Positions 23,246-34,515 of a stretch of DNA of 64,000 bases are shown piece by piece. A program made the position numbers and the translations under genes. Each line of letters begins with the position of its first letter. The first letter of the stretch is position 1. The notes under the pieces were generated by a model. The model was not told the DNA's origin, did not search any database, and saw nothing but the letters and a program-made list of their open reading frames with translations. This DNA comes from Voacanga thouarsii. Taxonomy: Eukaryota; Streptophyta; Magnoliopsida; Gentianales; Apocynaceae. The stretch lies in NCBI GenBank assembly GCA_026120185.1, contig JANUWF010001821.1:1240001-1304000 (forward strand). Reading direction: 5' to 3'.

Positions 23246-26030
23246 GTAATCATCTGTAGAAAAATGGAAATTGGATTCCAATTACTATTATTTCTACTTT
23301 TTGAATATTAATATTATATTTCTACTATACTTTGTTTGTTTGTGAAATGGATCTCACGACCTTGAGATTGGGTAGCCATTTGGAGGCTTTTGCACGTAAT
23401 CGCCCACACTTTTCATTTGCTTTGTCAAAAATTCTTGCTTCTCTCCAAAACAAACAAGGCACAATTTCCACACCTTAGACGTATGCTGTTTCCAGAGATC
23501 TGAGCGAATTAGTTGAGTGGGTTTATTTCTCTTTTTTTTTATCCTTTCTATGCCCTGATAATAGGTTTAGGTCGGCCAGAATATGAAAAGCTCATTGACA
23601 TAATTTAAATTTAATATAAAATAAGTTTAAATCGAATTGAGTTTAAGATTTGAAGTGAATTAGAAATTTTTAATTTCATTCTAAATCAAATTTTCATTTT
23701 AATTCAAATATATTTTTATTTTTTAAAAAATTATCACCGTGCATTATATTCTCTCTTTTAAAATTTTAATTAACATTATATATTTAATAATTTTTATAAA
23801 AATTATCTTAAATTTATTCTTATCTATTTATATTTTAAATTTAAATTTAAAATATATTCGAGATAAATTTAAATTTAAGAATGTTTAATTTGATATACGA
23901 TTGAGTAATATATAGTTTATATATAATAATGATTGATGTTCAAATGTGGGCCTACAAGTAAATTGAGCCCTAGTGGAATTTGCGTGGGATACCTCTATGA
24001 GAACTCTTTTTCTTTTATTTTTCTTTTGCGCGGGGGGGGGGTGGGCCGCAGAACACTGGGGCTGTAACGTCGGTAGGATTGGGGCTGTGCATGAACATAG
24101 AAAAGGTGAGACAAATTGCTTCCTTGTCTGCCTTTCCATTCTTTTAATGATGTGAGAATTCATCAATGCCCAACAAGGCTTTTTTTGAAAGGGTTGAGCT
24201 ATATACTTAGGTCCCTTTGGGAAAATATTTTCATAACCAAAACATGAGTTTGAGATTTAAACATTATTTTTCCTAAAAATAAAAAGGGTTTTAAACATCA
24301 TTTTACGATCAATTTTGTAACAAAAATAGGTGGAGCATTTAATATATTTGGAGCTGAAAATTTCTATAATTAGAAAGGTTATGGAACTCTAACTTTTGGC
24401 AAAAATTCTTCTTCATCACGACGTCGAATGTTTATCATTCGATAATAGAGTTTAGAAACTTTAGGCATTAATTATATTTATAATTTCATCTACATTTCTT
24501 TGTTTTTTTTTTGTATTATTTAAAATGATTAGATAATAAAATTAATATCTTATATTTATATTTAATAGACTATATTGTTTGTTCTAGAATTTTAATATAT
24601 TTTTATTTTCATTTTATTAAATGGAACAATATCTATTCTCATTATTCAATCATTCCTAATATAAGTTTAATAAAAAAAATACTAAATACACATAAGTTGG
24701 AAAAAAAAAAAAAAGCCTGTACAAGCTCATATAAACCATGGATAAAATTGAAAAAGCCAATTTTTGTGTAAATTAAAAATTAGTATTATTTTTATTAAAA
24801 TATCTGTATATTAAATCTTGTACCTTCCTTTAGTGGTATTAAATATGGAGTCCTTGTTATGTTAGTTCTGTGTAATAACTTAATTAAATATTTATTTATT
24901 TTATTACATATATTTAATAACAAATAATATTAAATATTTAATTAATTAAGTATATTTAATAATAATATTTTATTATTTAATTGATTAAGACGTGTTAAAA
25001 TATTATTATAAATTTTAAGTAAAATAAAAATTACGTAAGTCTAAAATTTAAATATATTAAATATTCATTAAATTATTAATATTTTTTATATTTAATTTAA
25101 ATTATAATAACATATAGTATAAAAATAAATTTTAATTAATTCAAACTTCAAATTATTCATACTTCAAATTTCAAAACTAAGTGTTCAAAATTTAATTTTC
25201 AAAAATTAATATTTAAATATTCAAATTTTAATTTTATTAAACAAACTCTTAAGTTAGGTCAATACTAAAGTTATGACGATCTCTATCCTCCTCCTATTTG
25301 TGTAATTTTTTTTAACATCTTAAAGAATTTAAAAGGTGCATACACATATATGCAATTATATATGCACAAATAAAACATCTTCAATTCATAAAGATATAAG
25401 TAGCAAGGTTATTTGTTCATACATTGTTAATGAACTAAAATTTTTACACAAACATGCTTGAACTTGTGCTACATATATAAATAAATATCTAAAATCATGC
25501 ATGAGATTGTATAGTAATTAGTAATAAATAAAAACACAGTCGTTTTTTTTTAAAAAAAAATTCTTTTCTATCTCTCTTTTGGAATAATTATCATTTTAAA
25601 TTTTTTTCTAAATATCTATTATTTTAGAATTTTAAAAATATATTTATTACATTTTTCCACTTATATCATATCCTATTTATTATAATACTTTACTTAATTA
25701 CAATAATAATTAGTTTTTTCCAATTTTAAAAGAAAGAAAGTAGACTCCTGTTATCTTATTGTTAAGGATTTTTAATAACTTCCTTAATTTTTGTACAAAA
25801 ATTTTAGATGATAATCATTTTAAACTAGAGAGAAAATAATAATATTATATAAAGGGAAAAAAATCTTTAACCATAGATACAAAGTTTATGAAATAATTAA
25901 ATAAATAAATATATATATATATTTTTAGCTGTGCAAAACTTTAGGTAATGCTTCAACTTTTCACCTAGATAACCAAATCTGTTTGTTTAATAAAGATGAT
26001 TACCCAATAAGACAAAAGCAAATGCAAAAG
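23243..26030. other. AT-rich intergenic DNA
   Basis: No gene is seen over about 2.8 kb. It is made of AT-rich low-complexity DNA with many TTAAT/ATTTAAA words, a G9 run near 24030, and poly(A)/poly(T) runs. A 43-codon ATG frame at 23347-23478 is too short and isolated to call. Confidence 0.5.
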
Positions 26031-26031
26031 C

Positions 26032-26040
26032 TATAAAATT
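26032..26040 (+). promoter_or_regulatory. TATA box for the candidate gene at 26182
   Basis: TATAAAATT lies 150 bp upstream of the ATG at 26182. The distance fits a transcript start near 26062 and a leader of about 120 nt. Confidence 0.45.
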
Positions 26041-26110
26041 CTCACCTACACTTGCAATTTGCAAACTTTCCAAAGGAGACGATATTTTCTTGACCAAAGG
26101 AGGGCCGTAC

Positions 26111-26185
26111 ATGCGTTATCTACGCCCAAGGCCCTTTTGCCCAAGTGGGCGAAATAATAAAAACTCAGTAAAGCAAAATGCATGA
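26111..26185 (+). CDS. Upstream ORF overlapping the candidate gene start (ATGA)
   Basis: A 24-codon frame starts at ATG 26111 and stops at TGA 26183-26185. It overlaps the downstream ATG (26182) as ATGA. If the leader inferred from the TATA box is right, this uORF would be met first by ribosomes. A second short frame starts at 26178. Translation of either is unproven. Confidence 0.3.
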   Translation: MRYLRPRPFCPSGRNNKNSVKQNA

Positions 26186-26751
26186 GATATTTTCCCTTCC
26201 ATTTTTTTGTGCTTGACCCTCATCTTATCTGGATAAATAAAGGCTCAAAAACTATCCTCTTCATCTCCTCTTTAGATTACCATTTGTCCATGTATAGTAT
26301 TCTAAGCTTCTCTTCTTCCTCCTACGTGCAACCCCACTTCAAAAAAGACTATATTTTTAAAGCCCTTGTGCCTACCATGGCTGCACTTGCTATTGGCCAT
26401 TGTTTTCTCAGCAAGAAAAGCAGGTCAAGTCAAGAAACATATGGCAGAAATTATATGATCAGAACTCCCATTTCCATGTCTGCTCAAAACCGTGAATCAA
26501 TGGATCATTTCGATCCAAAAATAAAGAAGGAAACGAAAGATGATCTTCATGATCAAGGAAAATTGCAGCAGATTTTTCTTAGTTTGGAGAAATTGGGAAA
26601 GGGATTGAAAGATAGTTTGAGTCCAAAGCAGAAAGGAGATTGGAAGGACTTGACATTAATGAGCTTATCATTTGCTGTGTACGTGTATATATCTCAAAAA
26701 ATTGTATGTGCTTACTGTGCTTGGATGGCTACGTCGAATCAATCTTGGTAG
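26182..26751 (+). CDS. Hypothetical protein, single exon, 189 aa
   Basis: I do not recognise the family. The frame is open for 189 codons, with further in-frame ATGs at 26290 (MYSILSFSSS) and 26377 (MAALAIGHC) that are equally plausible starts. The middle part is charged (KIKKETKDDL, KLGKGLKDSLSPKQKGDW). The C-terminus has one hydrophobic stretch (LMSLSFAVYVYISQKIVCAYCAWM) that could be a membrane anchor or a cysteine-containing tail. Codon texture, an upstream TATA box and a 3' region without repeats support a real gene, possibly small and tissue-specific. Without homologue comparison this stays tentative, and a spliced model cannot be excluded. Confidence 0.45.
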   Translation: MRYFPFHFFVLDPHLIWINKGSKTILFISSLDYHLSMYSILSFSSSSYVQPHFKKDYIFKALVPTMAALAIGHCFLSKKSRSSQETYGRNYMIRTPISMSAQNRESMDHFDPKIKKETKDDLHDQGKLQQIFLSLEKLGKGLKDSLSPKQKGDWKDLTLMSLSFAVYVYISQKIVCAYCAWMATSNQSW

Positions 26752-27568
26752 AAGTATCCATCATTCGCTGATGAGCTTATAGACAAACAATCGAGCTCGA
26801 TCTGGAGTGTCTGAGAAGAAATATCCGGCATTGCTGACTTTGATGCAATTTTCCTTCAAATTAAAGGAGTAAAGGGGTTCCCTTTTCAATCCTTGTCTTT
26901 GCTTTGTATATTTAGTACACATTGTGTAATTTCTTTAGATCGATATGAAGAGGGTGGCAAACAAATTGTCGAATGACGTGCTGTTTGCATTTACCTGGAA
27001 ACAACATCGTGTCTCCAAATTGAGAATCATTTGTACATTAATCTCCTTTCAAATTCTCTAAATTTTCAACCATTACCTGAAACTCTTCTGTAGAAGTGAA
27101 GTTTTCTCTTCACAATTGCAATTCAAAAGACAAGTTTATTCAAAAGAGCGACTTCACAGGCTCCTGTTGAATTGCTATCCAAAAGAAGATAGCGGACTTT
27201 TTCATGGAGCAAGAACTTAAAAGGCTGTAAACATGAAAGTCTTCACAGCTGTCTCTTTGCGAATTCACAACAAAAATCAAGCAAGACAATTCAAATATAG
27301 CAAAGTTTTGCATCAAACAACCAACTGCCAAATTGAAGTCATACAGCTGAGCTGAATCTGTTTTGCAATTAGCTTGGAACATGTTCTTTTCCTCAATGCA
27401 TTTGAAGTATAATGCATGAAGAATCAAGAACAGCATATATAAGCAGTGCTTGTGGAGCACACAGATTAAAATGCGCAAAAAAAGCCAGTGGTTAGCTTCC
27501 TGGGAAATATTGATACATAACTATCTCTCTCACTGGAAAAAACATCTGCATACACTCCAAAGGACAGT
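26752..27568. other. Convergent 3' regions of the 26.2-kb candidate gene and TWD1
   Basis: No additional gene is seen. The right part (about 27140-27568) lies just downstream of the TWD1 stop codon on the minus strand and is likely its 3' UTR. The 112-codon minus frame there has no recognisable features. Confidence 0.4.
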
Positions 27569-30500
27569 TCAATTAGCCTTGAGCTTTTCACGCTTGAAAA
27601 GGCGATAGAACAGTGAAAGAAGCCACTGCCAAATTAGAATCAGCCAATTTTCTTGCTCGGGTTTTGGCTCTGGTCTTGTTCCAAATAATCCTTTATACAG
27701 CTCCTTTTGTTTCTGATAAACAGCCTTGTCATGTTCTGCAAGCAGGCGTAACTCCTTTGTAATTGCCTTATCATCAGGGGCAAATGTACGGGCCTTTAGA
27801 AAATCCTCTCGAGCTGCATCTGTTTGCCCAAGTTCTGCCCTAGCCTTTCCTCTTCTAAATAATGCTTTGACATTGTTTTCGTCCTCTGACAATACCTAAA
27901 ACCATTTTTCAGTCAAGTAAGACAGTGAACTTCTAATATTGCATGATATACATTCTCATATTTTGTTGCTAGATTTGTCTATGGGGCATGTACAAAAATA
28001 TATCAGAAATGAAATTATTTTGAACTCAAACTTTTAACAGGATAGGTTTGTATACAGTAAGCAGATGTACATCCAAAAAAGATCATATTGTAAATAAGTG
28101 CTGAATAAATTGGAAGAAGCCATACAAGAAACAATGCAAGAGAAATATGTTCAAGGAGAAAACAAAATTTTTTGTAAACTACAGACATACAATGCTGCAA
28201 TGCCCAATGGCTTCCTCATAGCGTTTGAGCCTTATCAGACAAGCAGCCATGTTAAGGTGGCAAGGATTCTTTACTGCCAAAGCCATGTCTCGAAACTTCC
28301 CAAACAACTGAAACATGAAGTCATCCCCCATATATGCTATTGCCTGAGGTATTTAGTAACCATATAAAATGAAATTAAAAATTCAAAGAATTCATGGCTT
28401 TATTAATAGTACTAGAAAACAATGCACCAAGAAGATGATTTTCTTTTACCATTTCATATTGCAGTATGGCCTCCTCTAATTTTTCATCTTTATATAAAGC
28501 ATTTCCATCCATCTTTCTTCTATCTGCTGCACCAATTCTTTCCTCTACAGTCATGTCACTCCGAGGCTTACCCTGTTCAAGGATTAATAAGAACTAGCAA
28601 ATCCCAGTACCACCAATTAAATCTGGACCATATATTCTAGCAGAAACCTAAATTCTTCAGAAAGAAGCAACAAGAACTTACTTCTTTGGTTTCATCAAAT
28701 CCAATCAGCTCAACTTCATATAAAATGTCTGCCATAGGTGGAACATTTGGAAAAGAAAAGCTACCTTCTTTTCCATACCCAAGCTCCCAACCAACATGTA
28801 AAAGTGCACGCTCACCAGCCTTCATGCTGGAAATACCAATAGCCAAGCCTGTCATTTCTTTTTTTTCTACAGGCAGAGAATGGCGGATATTTTGTGTCAT
28901 AACCAGCAGTAGTTCATAGTAAATGAATGATTAACCAATGAAGTATCTTTCTTTTCCTAAATACTTCTCCTTATCATAGGAATTTATTGTAGATTGAGAG
29001 ATTGGTCAACAAATCAGATAGCTAACAGAATGAATTTAGCAACAAGTATCAACAGAATCATATTTTGGAATTTGAGTTTACACAGGAGGTTATTAAGGGA
29101 TGTGGGTGTGCTACAACATACACATAATGAATTGTTGTGGCTAATTAGATAAGATGATAAGCTAGCTGGTTCTTTGAACATGTCTACAAGCAAAACAGTA
29201 TCTTAGTATAACAAATAACACTGATGGTAGCACAAAAGATTAATAGCTTGGAAATAATTTGCAAACCAAATTAAAAGGATTTGGAAGTAAAACTAAACCA
29301 ATCCGCTCTGGCTGGGTGATAACTACCTTTTCCCACAATCAACTCCAGAGGTTGTTGCTCTTGCCATGTATCTTCAAACTTGTGCTGAGTGCTTTCTGTC
29401 CATGCTCTGTAGTGCGCTGCCAGAAAAATTTGGTGTTACTCGAACTCTCTCAAGCAGAATATGATGGCTCAACTGACACCATCAAATTTGACCAAAAAGC
29501 TACAAGGCTTTTATACTAAATGAACAGATGATTCTTCTTCTTCTTCCATTTTTTTTTTTTTTTCAAAATAAAGACCAAAAATCTGAAATTATTAAAGTAC
29601 ATTAAGAGCTACAACCAATGATCAAAAATAAAAATCTTAGGCACTTGTTTCAGTTCAAAACACAAATAGATTAAACTAGCCTACTAGATCAACATGGAAA
29701 TCTATGCAATTCTAAACATGAAAATATATGCAATTTATTGTCAAATAAAAAAATCCACTTTACAACCCATCAAGCAGTTGACATGTGAAAATTATCAATA
29801 CTGTCTAAAGCGAAAGTCCAAGAGAATGAAGGACACAAGAAATATGCTTTAATGTGTGAAATCCCCTATGTGCATAAGGAACTATGAGAAAACAAAAAGG
29901 GTAAGGTTGAACTTTCACATTTCTTTGACAGAGAGAGAGAGAGAGAGAGACTCCTATGTTAATTTCTTCAGTTCATCACTTCTTTATTTTTACTGGGTCA
30001 AAATATCAACCTTGATTCAAAACAATAATTATCAGCCTTATATTAGAAGTTTATGTGTTGAATCTATAGGGTCTGAAATGAACTAAAGATGAAACGGTTG
30101 ACTACGACAAGCAACATGCAGTAGTTCCCCATTTAGAATAAATGAAATTCAAGGGGAAACAAGTCTCAGAAAAATAAAAGTGTATTACAAAGAGTAAAAA
30201 GGCTTTAGAATAGACTTACAAAAACATGTCGAGTATTTTGATGGCTTCTGACCATGACCTTCCTTGATGATCTGCTTTGTAACTTTCTCATGGAGGACTT
30301 CCACTTCAGAATCAACCCTGGGGGGGCCACTACCATCTTGAGGAGGGTCTGCATGAACAACTGATGTTGCTTCTGTAACAATTTCATTATCAGTATCTCC
30401 ATCTGCAACGCATTCAAGGAGGCATTACTCTAGAAATCTTATCTCTGTAGTTGACAGAAAATCGCTCTCAAGGGAAGAGAGTACCAAATTTCACACACAC

Positions 30501-31231
30501 AATTTGGTAAACTAAATTAGGAACTAGAAAGAAGTAGGATATAATATATCATGGTAATCTCGATATAAATAGAATAAACTTCTTATTGGTTTTTATTCCA
30601 AAAACTCAGACAATTCAACAACTTTGCCACTGTCATCATGTCTATGAATGTACTAAACAGAAGTGATAAAGGATAGATTTCACAGCACCATAGAAACATC
30701 ATTAGATTCACTTGATGAAAGGAGATTAAGATAATATAGCCAAAGATATTGCAAACACTGAACAAAATACTAGCAGATTAGGCTTTTGCTCAATACACCA
30801 TCATCTAAAATGATTTAAGAGATACCATGATAGAATAACAATAATCTACCATGTGGTGTAACAGGGATAGACCATAATCCCATAATTATCCGGATTACTC
30901 GATATGGGATTTCGAGCATCCAGCACCAGGATACCTCACAATGTGCACTGAGAAGCCAAAAGGTCAATTAGCCTGCCAGATAGTATTATACTAACTGATA
31001 CACCATAGAATTAGAGGTTCAGTTTAGATGCAATTCACATCCCACTCAACGGAATACATAGTAGACGATAAAATACAAGAATTATACACACTAAAAACCA
31101 TAAAATGCGCATAAAACACTCTCAGGCAGTATCGAAACATTATTATCAAGAACATACAATTTCAAATTGGGAAAAGGAAAGCTAGAAAATTTACCAATTG
31201 TTGGACTATGCTGTTCCTCCACTTCCACCAT
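27569..31231 (-). CDS. TWD1: FKBP42 immunophilin TWISTED DWARF 1
   Basis: TWD1 is a membrane-anchored, FKBP-like co-chaperone that brings ABCB-type auxin transporters to the plasma membrane and binds HSP90 through its TPR domain. Loss in Arabidopsis gives dwarf, twisted plants. Seven minus-strand exons join in phase: 31231-31195, 30402-30220, 29416-29327, 28866-28682, 28572-28450, 28343-28191, 27895-27569. This gives 365 aa, the length of the Arabidopsis protein. The product starts MVEVEEQHSPTI. An FKBP domain occupies about residues 45-155 (FEDTW, GKEGSFSFPNVPPMADILYE). Three TPR repeats follow (NALYKDEKLEEAI, NPCHLNMAACLIRLKRYEEAI, ALFRRGKARAELGQ). Next is a basic calmodulin-binding-like segment (YQKQKELYKGLF) and a C-terminal anchor with Trp/Leu/Phe (LILIWQWLLSLFYRLF) ending KAN. 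It appears intact. Confidence 0.96.
29931..29950 (+). repeat. (GA)n microsatellite in a TWD1 intron
   Basis: About ten GA units within the intron between TWD1 exons 2 and 3. No function is evident. Confidence 0.85.
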
Positions 31232-31830
31232 TTTCCCAAATCTTCCTCGAAACACCGAATTTCAGCTGCTCAAAAAAAAATTCTATACTTAAAACTCAAT
31301 CCAATGAAACATTATGATTAAACAATAAGAGCTGAAGTACTTAAACAAGAAAGAAGGAAGGCAGAAGCTGCAATCTGGATGACCTCGTGCTTAATTACAT
31401 CTAAAAAGCAGGCAGGAACAGAATTAAACTTTATATATTTAAAAAAAAAAAAAGTCAAATTGGAGTCTGTATTCAAAAGGGTCTCTCAGCAACCGCTTAC
31501 TTAGTTGTATTTCATAATGCAAAAAAGTTTCTTTTCTTGGGCCCTTTCAAATTTTTGCGGGCGACCAAACCTAAGTTACAGCAAACTAAAAGCTCAATAA
31601 AAATGAAGACAGCGCTTACTGAGATCTCTTATTGATGCTCTGGGGAATGAACTTTCTTGAAACTTTTCTCAAATTGTCTATGGTGGCTCAAAATTTTGGC
31701 TGTGGGAATTACTTACTTGCAGTGGTCGAAGAAGGCTCCAGAGAGCAATGACGGGATTTTGACTCTCAGGTTTGGGTATATTGGTAATGGCCGTATTGAA
31801 TTATGACTACAATGATTTCTGCCCGGCTGC
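31232..31830 (-). promoter_or_regulatory. 5' leader and promoter of TWD1
   Basis: Upstream of the TWD1 ATG on the minus strand, ending where the AT-rich repeat begins at about 31840. No TATA box or transcription start is convincing. A poly(A) run lies near 31441. Regulatory content is inferred only from position. Confidence 0.4.
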
Positions 31831-31839
31831 TATCATGTT

Positions 31840-32650
31840 TTGTATTTTTCTTAAATAATATTTGTTATATTATTATGATTTAATATATGAATATTAAATA
31901 TATATTATTAATTATTTATTTAATTAATTAAAATTTTAAAATAAATTTAAATAATATTAAAAAATTATATATTTTAATATATTAATATTAAATATATATA
32001 TAGATAATATTTAAAAAATTATACATTTCAATATATTAATTTAGATAATATTTAATTAATCATACATCGCAATATATTACTATTAAATATATATATATAT
32101 ATTATTAGTTAATTTAATTAATTAAGATTAAATGAATTCAAATATAATTTTTCTTTTTCTTTTAAAAAATTTCATTTAACCATATGTCATCTTATGATAC
32201 TTTCACGTGTTATAATGGTAAGTTTCCTCTTCGATTTATCTATATATATACTAGGTTGATGTCCCGTGCGTTGCACGAGTTGTTATATTATTAAAATTCA
32301 ATGTATTAATATTAAATACATATATAGATAATATTCAAAGAATCACACATTTCAATGTATTAATTTAGATAATTTTTAAAAAATTACACATTTTAATGTA
32401 TTAATATTATATATATTATTAGCTAATTTAATTAATTAAAATTTTAAATGAATTCAAATATAATTTTTATTTTTTAAAAAAATTATTTAGCCACGTGTCA
32501 CCTTATGATACTTATACGTGTTGTAATAGTAAGCTTCCTCTTCGACTAAAATAAATTTAGATAATATTCAAAAAATCACATATTTTAATATATTAATATT
32601 AAATATATATATATATATATATATAAATAATATTCAAAAAATTACATAGT
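31840..32650 (+). repeat. AT-rich tandem repeat, about 311-bp period
   Basis: Segments repeat with a period of about 311 bp. CATATGTCATCTTATGATAC near 32181 matches CACGTGTCACCTTATGATAC near 32492, each followed by CGTGTT...TTCCTCTTCGA. A third partial copy begins near 32556. Between the copies is the motif GTCCCGTGCGTTGCACGAG (about 32260-32280), a sequence widespread in plant dispersed repeats, possibly Helitron-like. No protein is encoded. The third copy runs into a TA microsatellite where the viral fragment starts. Confidence 0.6.
32603..32625 (+). repeat. (TA)n microsatellite at left edge of viral fragment
   Basis: About eleven TA units, about 50 bp before the first viral-like sequence at 32676. 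A matching TA tract flanks the other side at 34480-34511. Confidence 0.85.
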
Positions 32651-32678
32651 TCAATGTATTAATTTAGATAATATTCAA

Positions 32679-32920
32679 TCCCCAATCAAAGTTAAATCTC
32701 ATTGAAGGTAGAAAACAATTGTCTATACCTTTGGAGAATAAAGCACCAATTGAACATCAGATGATGTTAATGCAAGAATTATATGCTTTAAGAAATACAG
32801 ATACTCGGTATGTTGATTTTTCAGGAATATATCCTCGAATCAATTATTTACAAGATTCTGATCCCAAAGAGATACGTTATTGGTATGATTTTGGAGCCAT
32901 TAACTCCATTTATCTGAGCC
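32679..32920 (+). repeat. Duplicated piece of the viral downstream ORF
   Basis: About 240 bp nearly identical to 33929-34167 (differences such as TATGCT/TATACT and CTCGGT/CTCGAT). It encodes the segment from SKLNLIEGRKQ to NSIYLS and is placed upstream of the RNase H remnant, out of normal viral order. Confidence 0.9.
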
Positions 32921-33073
32921 TATGGTTTTTCCACCAGCTGTTCGAAAGCCTTTCTTAAAGCAAGCTTCCATGCCTTGAAGGACAACTTTAAGACCGATTG
33001 CTCTTCGGTAATGAATATCGGTTTCAGTAAAATAGGGATTATGAATATAACTTTCCTTAACTCCTTCACGTAG
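32921..33073 (-). repeat. Inverted viral fragment
   Basis: The last part (about 33027-33073) is the reverse complement of about 34205-34250. The middle (about 32974-33030) repeats 34409-34466 in the same orientation. The junction with the preceding duplicate shares the word CTGAGCCTATGG with 33868-33879, hinting at microhomology-mediated joining. It is a rearrangement scar and not a functional gene. Confidence 0.75.
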
Positions 33074-33644
33074 CTATTCATGACATACGTAAGCCCTTTC
33101 AAGACTTACTAAAGAAAGATAGAGTTTTTAGTTTTACTGCTATGCATGAATCTCAGGTAAAACATATTAAACAAGTATGTCAAAACTTACCAAAGTTACA
33201 TCTTCCCAATAAAGAGGATAAATTGATTTTAGAAACTGATGCCTCGGAGCATAGCTGGGGTGGAATTTTAAAAAAGATTGATAAGACTACTGAAGATAAC
33301 TATAAAGAAACTTTATGTCGATACTGTTCATGAACTTTTTCTGATACTCAGTCAAGATATCATATCAATGAAAAAATGAAAAAGAATTATTAGCTGTAAT
33401 TAAAAGTTGTCAGAAATTTTATTATTTCTTATTACCCACTCGATTTGTACTTCGAACAGACAATACACAGGTAAAAGCCTTCATACAGAATAATTTACCT
33501 TCTAAACCGGAATATAAAAGGTTTATTAGATGGCAAATGTTATTAGCTGAATATTCTTTTGATATAGAAATTATCAAAACTGATAAAAATACTTTAGCAG
33601 ATTTTCTGACTCGTGATGGCAGAATATGCCCAGAAATTAATTGA
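33074..33644 (+). pseudogene. Caulimovirid-like RT C-terminus and RNase H, broken
   Basis: The end of the viral polymerase: a connection segment (HDIRKPFQDLLKKD; QNLPKLHLPNKEDK) followed by RNase H with ETDASEHSWGG, RTDNTQVKAF, FIRWQ and LADFLTRD. In the virus this domain removes RNA during reverse transcription. It carries a TGA at about 33331 within the CRY-type motif and a frameshift near 33375, so it cannot be translated through. The stop of this frame is at 33642-33644 and overlaps the start of the next ORF by 29 bp. Confidence 0.85.
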
Positions 33645-34413
33645 AGCCATCAAGGCTATGGATCAACAAGTACACTCTATTGAGAAAAATATCTCAGACA
33701 TAATTGATATGGCTGGCTTTGACAGCTTACCTAAAGAATTGCAGACACTATTGATATCAGAGTGTTCTTTAATAACTGCCAAGATAGGCAATTATGTGAG
33801 CTTACATCAGCAAGTGCAGAATTTACTTAAACAAATTACCTTTGAAAAGGTACAGTCTGATAGCTCATCTGAGCCTATGGATATACAGTCTGATACAGAA
33901 GTATCTAAAGAAGATTTGTCTTTACGACCCCAATCAAAGTTAAATCTCATTGAAGGTAGAAAACAATTGTCTATACCTTTGGAGAATAAAGCACCAATTG
34001 AACATCAGATGATGTTAATGCAAGAATTATATACTTTAAGAAATACAGATACTCGATATGTTGATTTTTCAGGAATATATCCTCGAATCAATTATTTACA
34101 AGATTCTGATCCCAAAGAGATACGTTATTGGTATGATTTTGGAGCCATTAACTCCATTTATCTGAGCACTCCTCATTTTCCAGAACTCGGCCTTTGTCCC
34201 CAATGGCTACGTGAAGGAGTTAAGGAAAGTTATATTCATAATCCTTATTTTACTCCCAAGGACACATTGGTATTAAAATTTTATTCAGCAGGACCGGATT
34301 TCTATCAAGAAGAGCGATATGAATCTTTTCATTTAATGCAATTAGGAAAAGCAGAAGCTTTTTCCTTATGCTCTTCTGCAGTCATTATCAAAGAATTCAG
34401 AAAATTTCCTTGA
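33616..34413 (+). pseudogene. Viral downstream ORF, 265 aa, possibly inclusion-body/transactivator-position protein
   Basis: ATG at 33616 opens a frame of 265 codons with no internal stop. It overlaps the end of RNase H by 29 bp in another frame, the compact arrangement of a viral genome. The N-terminal part is helical and likely coiled coil (KLIEAIKAMDQQVHSIEKN; QVQNLLKQITFEKV). The rest is mixed with no domain I can name. Its place after RNase H corresponds to the transactivator or ORF4 position in some caulimovirids. That is positional inference only. The 3' end runs into an inverted viral piece, so the true C-terminus is probably lost. Confidence 0.6.
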
Positions 34414-34477
34414 AGGACAACTTTAAGACCGATTGCTCTTCGGTAATGAATATCGGTTTCAGTAAATTAATACTTTT

Positions 34478-34479
<2 letters not shown>

Positions 34480-34511
<32 letters not shown>
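34480..34511 (+). repeat. (TA)n microsatellite at right edge of viral fragment
   Basis: About sixteen TA units immediately after the last viral-like sequence. Together with the tract at 32603-32625 it brackets the insertion. Confidence 0.95.

Positions 34512-34515
<4 letters not shown>

Larger units (their letters stand above)
32676..34470 (+). mobile_element. Endogenous caulimovirid-like (pararetrovirus) fragment, rearranged
   Basis: About 1.8 kb of virus-derived DNA in the host chromosome. It holds the end of a reverse transcriptase/RNase H gene and an overlapping downstream ORF, flanked by TA microsatellites and lacking LTRs. The RNase H block follows the Caulimoviridae pattern (ETDAS..WGG, RTDN, IRWQ, ADFL) rather than the copia or gypsy pattern. 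The locus is a mosaic. 32679-32920 duplicates 33929-34167 in the same orientation, and two short pieces are inverted (32921-33073 and 34409-34466). Integration at TA repeats is reported for endogenous florendoviruses, so a related virus is likely, but the genus is not established. It is broken and not infectious as it stands. Confidence 0.8.

Noticed and set aside
23347..23478. 43-codon ATG frame after the TAA microsatellite
   Set aside because: Too short, with no conserved features, TATA context or neighbouring exon found.
27140..27478. 112-codon minus-strand frame
   Set aside because: Lies in the probable TWD1 3' UTR and has no recognisable protein features.
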